The notes beneath the pieces were generated by a model that saw nothing but the letters and a program-made list of their open reading frames with translations, made no database searches and was not told the origin of the DNA. Positions 13,246 to 15,846 of a stretch of DNA of 15,846 bases are shown piece after piece (the first letter of the stretch is position 1; the number at the start of each line of letters is the position of its first letter). The stretch is taken from assembly GCA_027295975.1 (NCBI GenBank), contig JAPUJX010000624.1, forward strand, positions 1 to 15,846, read 5' to 3'. A program made the translations under genes and the position numbers. This stretch comes from Gammaproteobacteria bacterium (GTDB lineage: Bacteria > Pseudomonadota > Gammaproteobacteria > Pseudomonadales > Azotimanducaceae).

Positions 13246-15846
13246 GCGTTAGCCGCCATGTTTGTACGTTTTGGGTCGAGCACCTCCAGTAGCTCCGTGG
13301 CGAAATCCATCCGCTGTTCGAAATCCTCCAGCCGGCGGCTGATTCGCAGGGTAACGTCTTTGAGCTTGTAGGTTGCGGGTTGTCTCTGCACGAGGTTTAC
13401 GATCGTTGCCGGATCGACTTGTGTTGTGGCACCGAACTCTATCCGCCCTCCCTGCTCGCCGAGATCCAGGCGGACGATACCAAGTGGTTCGATCAACAAC
13501 TTCAATGCGGTTACCCGGAACAGATGTTTGAGCGGTTCGGGTAACAGTCCGAATCGATCGATCATTTCGATCTGCAACTCCTCGAGGTGCGCGTTGTCGT
13601 TGGCGTTGGCAATTCGCTTGTACATGATGAGACGGCTGTGAACGTCTGGAAGGTAGTCCGCGGGAATGAGCGTTGTCGTATGAAGGTTGACCTCCTGACT
13701 CACCGGCTCCAGGGGCGTGTTCATGTTGGGTGCTTTGCCATCTCGAATGGCTTTGACGGCTCGATCCAGAAGACTCATGTAAAACGAGAACCCGACGGAT
13801 TCGATCTGTCCGGATTGATCTTCTCCCAGCAGTTCACCGGCACCGCGAATCTCCAGATCATGTGTAGCCAGAGTGAAGCCAACACCCAACTCGCCAGCCG
13901 CTTCGATGGCTTCGAGGCGTTTGACGGCGTCGCCAGTCATCGCCTTGGGATGCGGGGTCAACAGGTACGCGTATGCCTGGCGATGAGAACGGCCGACTCG
14001 GCCTCGCAGTTGGTGCAATTGCCCCAGCCCGAACTTATCGGCCCGGTCTATGATGATGGTGTTGGCATTCGGAATGTCTATGCCACTTTCAATAATTGTC
14101 GTGCAGACCAGAACGTTGAGCTGGCGGTGATAAAAGTCGCTCATTATCGTTTCCAGCTTCCGTTTTGGCATTTGTCCGTGACCAATGCCGACCCGAGCTT
14201 CCGGAATGGTATCCGCGATCTGATCGGCCAACTGGTCGATGTTGCGCACCTCGTTGTGCAGATAAAATACCTGACCGCCGCGCATCAACTCCCGGGTGAT
14301 CGCCTCGCGTATCACGTGATTGCGTTTTTCCTGCACGAAAGTCTTGATGGATAGCCGTTTTGCCGGGGGTGTGGCGATAATGGAGAGATCGCGGATGCCA
14401 CCCATCGCCATGTTCAGGGTGCGCGGAATGGGGGTTGCGGTGAGGGTCAGTACGTCAACTTCCGCGCGTAGCGAACGTAGCCGTTCCTTTTGACGAACGC
14501 CGAAGCGATGTTCTTCGTCTATGACGACAAGGCCCAGGCGCTTGAAATTGATGGCTGGGTTCAGGAGTTTGTGAGTGCCTATGACAATGTCCGCTGTACC
14601 GGCGGCAAGCCGTTGACCTGCCTGTGCCACTTCGGCATCCGAACGCAATCGGGAAACGACCTCGATGTGGACGGGCCAGTCGGCGAAACGATCCCGGAAA
14701 GTCTCATAATGTTGCTGAGCGAGCAGGGTGGTGGGCACCAATACGGCGACCTGGCGGTCGCTCTGCACGGCGAGAAAGGCCGCACGCATGGCAACCTCCG
14801 TTTTGCCGAAACCTACGTCTCCGCAGATCAGGCGATCCGTGGCTCGCTCGGAACACAGATCCTCGATCACGTCGTCTATCGCCTTTTGCTGATCAAAGGT
14901 CACTTCGAAAGGGAACTGGTCGGTGAAACGTCGATAATCCTCCTGGGGGGCAGCGAAGCTGAAACTCCGGCTGGTTTCACGTCGGGCGTAAATGTTGAGC
15001 AACTCCGCGGCAACGTCGAATACCTTCTCGGCGGCACGGCGTTTGGCTTTCTCCCACTGATCCGATCCAAGGCGATGCAACGGCGCCACTGCCTCTCCAG
15101 CACCCGAATAGCGGCTTATTACCTGCAGAGAGGTGACCGGCACGTAAAGTTTTGCTTCGTCGGCATACTGCAGGGTCAAAAATTCGTTCGAATGCCCATC
15201 GATATCCAGGGTCTGCAGCCCGAGATAACGACCGATTCCGTGTTCGAAGTGGACAACGGGCTCTCCGATATGCAGTTCCGTGAGGTTTTTGATGATCTGT
15301 TCGGGATCCACCGCGCGAGCGGATTGAGCCTGGCGTTCCTGCATCCGGTGGCCGAACACCTGACTTTCGGTAATGACCGCACGGTTCGCGAACCAGGCGC
15401 CGTCTTCGATGGGCGAGAGAGTGATGCAAAAAGTTTGCCCGCGGTGGGGCGAGGTCTCGGATCGTGCCGTCGTGGAGATGAAACCCGCGAAGTCGTCAAC
15501 TTCATGAGGATGAATATCGGCACGAGCGAGAAACTCGAGAAAAATTTCCCTTCTCCCCGCCGTCTCGGCGACAAAAAGCGTTTGCGGTGCATGAGCGGTG
15601 AGGTAGGAGCACAACCCTTGAGCCGGGTTCTTCAGCCGCACGTTGGCCTGCAGATCGGGTAGGGGCCGGCTGTCGAAGGTCTGTTCGTGTTTGCCCGGAT
15701 TATTGAGGAGGATGTTGCCATGGCGGTTGAGATTGGTGCGAAGCTCATCTACGTCGAGAAAAAGACTGGCTGGTTCCAGAATGGGGCGTTCGATGTCATG
15801 GGCGAGATTTTGGTAACGTTCATGCACCTCGACCAGATATTGTTCC
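13242..15846 (-). CDS. mfd: Mfd transcription-repair coupling factor, N-terminus outside window
   Basis: About 867 residues to the stop are visible; E. coli Mfd is 1148 aa, so roughly the first quarter, including most of the UvrB-like N-terminal modules, is beyond the right edge. The frame stays open to the edge, so the GTG at 15827 is not the real start. Visible are the RNA-polymerase-interacting domain (GEPVVHFEHGIGRYLG, DEAKLYVPVTSLQVISRYSG) and the RecG-like translocase with Walker A GDVGFGKTEVAMR, the DEEH box and TATPIPRTLNMA. The conserved HQLRGRVGRSHRQAYAYLL and ATHDLEIRGAGELLGEDQSG follow, then the C-terminal regulatory D7 domain. Mfd removes RNA polymerase stalled at lesions and recruits UvrA. 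The stop overlaps the csiV start by 4 bp, so csiV is co-transcribed downstream. Confidence 0.99.
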   Translation of the reverse strand, partial: EQYLVEVHERYQNLAHDIERPILEPASLFLDVDELRTNLNRHGNILLNNPGKHEQTFDSRPLPDLQANVRLKNPAQGLCSYLTAHAPQTLFVAETAGRREIFLEFLARADIHPHEVDDFAGFISTTARSETSPHRGQTFCITLSPIEDGAWFANRAVITESQVFGHRMQERQAQSARAVDPEQIIKNLTELHIGEPVVHFEHGIGRYLGLQTLDIDGHSNEFLTLQYADEAKLYVPVTSLQVISRYSGAGEAVAPLHRLGSDQWEKAKRRAAEKVFDVAAELLNIYARRETSRSFSFAAPQEDYRRFTDQFPFEVTFDQQKAIDDVIEDLCSERATDRLICGDVGFGKTEVAMRAAFLAVQSDRQVAVLVPTTLLAQQHYETFRDRFADWPVHIEVVSRLRSDAEVAQAGQRLAAGTADIVIGTHKLLNPAINFKRLGLVVIDEEHRFGVRQKERLRSLRAEVDVLTLTATPIPRTLNMAMGGIRDLSIIATPPAKRLSIKTFVQEKRNHVIREAITRELMRGGQVFYLHNEVRNIDQLADQIADTIPEARVGIGHGQMPKRKLETIMSDFYHRQLNVLVCTTIIESGIDIPNANTIIIDRADKFGLGQLHQLRGRVGRSHRQAYAYLLTPHPKAMTGDAVKRLEAIEAAGELGVGFTLATHDLEIRGAGELLGEDQSGQIESVGFSFYMSLLDRAVKAIRDGKAPNMNTPLEPVSQEVNLHTTTLIPADYLPDVHSRLIMYKRIANANDNAHLEELQIEMIDRFGLLPEPLKHLFRVTALKLLIEPLGIVRLDLGEQGGRIEFGATTQVDPATIVNLVQRQPATYKLKDVTLRISRRLEDFEQRMDFATELLEVLDPKRTNMAANA

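Noticed and set aside
13587..15662. Long plus-strand open frames (255 and 390 codons) inside mfd
   Set aside because: They mirror the mfd reading frame, show no family features and lack ribosome-binding sites.

Overview
The window comes from the chromosome of a gammaproteobacterium. TopA, LexA, Mfd, Slt and TatD all match Enterobacteria/Pseudomonas-type proteins closely. The order topA - small ORF - lexA ... methylthioinosine phosphorylase - csiV - mfd resembles the Pseudomonas-type neighbourhood as I remember it. GC content looks moderately high, and genes are packed, with GTGA, ATGA and TTGA start/stop overlaps. No tRNA, rRNA, insertion sequence, integrase, CRISPR array or replication origin was seen. 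The largest gap without a gene is the lexA regulatory region (7343-7587).

Layout. (1) Positions 1-2955, minus strand: a universal stress protein, then the lytic transglycosylase Slt, then a TatD-type metal-dependent hydrolase cut by the left edge. They are tightly packed and read as one unit. (2) Positions 3028-6697, plus strand: a TTG-initiated membrane-anchored protein of unknown function, topA behind its own near-consensus promoter, and a small acidic protein of about 77 aa. This unit converges on lexA across a hairpin. (3) Positions 6740-7429, minus strand: lexA with two tandem SOS boxes and three 12-bp direct repeats in its leader. (4) Positions 7588-12237, plus strand: a LolA-like periplasmic protein, an outer-membrane beta-barrel candidate, an MscS-family channel, a hypoxanthine-guanine phosphoribosyltransferase and S-methyl-5'-thioinosine phosphorylase. 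All are adjacent or overlapping. (5) Positions 12178-15846, minus strand: csiV and mfd (the mfd 5' end lies beyond the right edge). The csiV end overlaps the phosphorylase gene tail-to-tail by 60 bp.

How the parts fit. DNA topology and repair (TopA, LexA, Mfd) and cell-wall or envelope functions (Slt, CsiV, MscS, the LolA-like protein and the barrel) alternate. HPRT and MTI phosphorylase form a coherent salvage step: the phosphorylase releases hypoxanthine, which HPRT turns into IMP. The least understood part is the envelope cassette at 7588-10912. Its first two members are of a kind I usually associate with an MMPL/RND exporter, but here an MscS channel follows instead, and the set lies divergent from lexA just beyond the SOS boxes. 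I did not find a clearly undescribed system. That cassette and the repeat-rich lexA regulatory region are the best candidates for follow-up.
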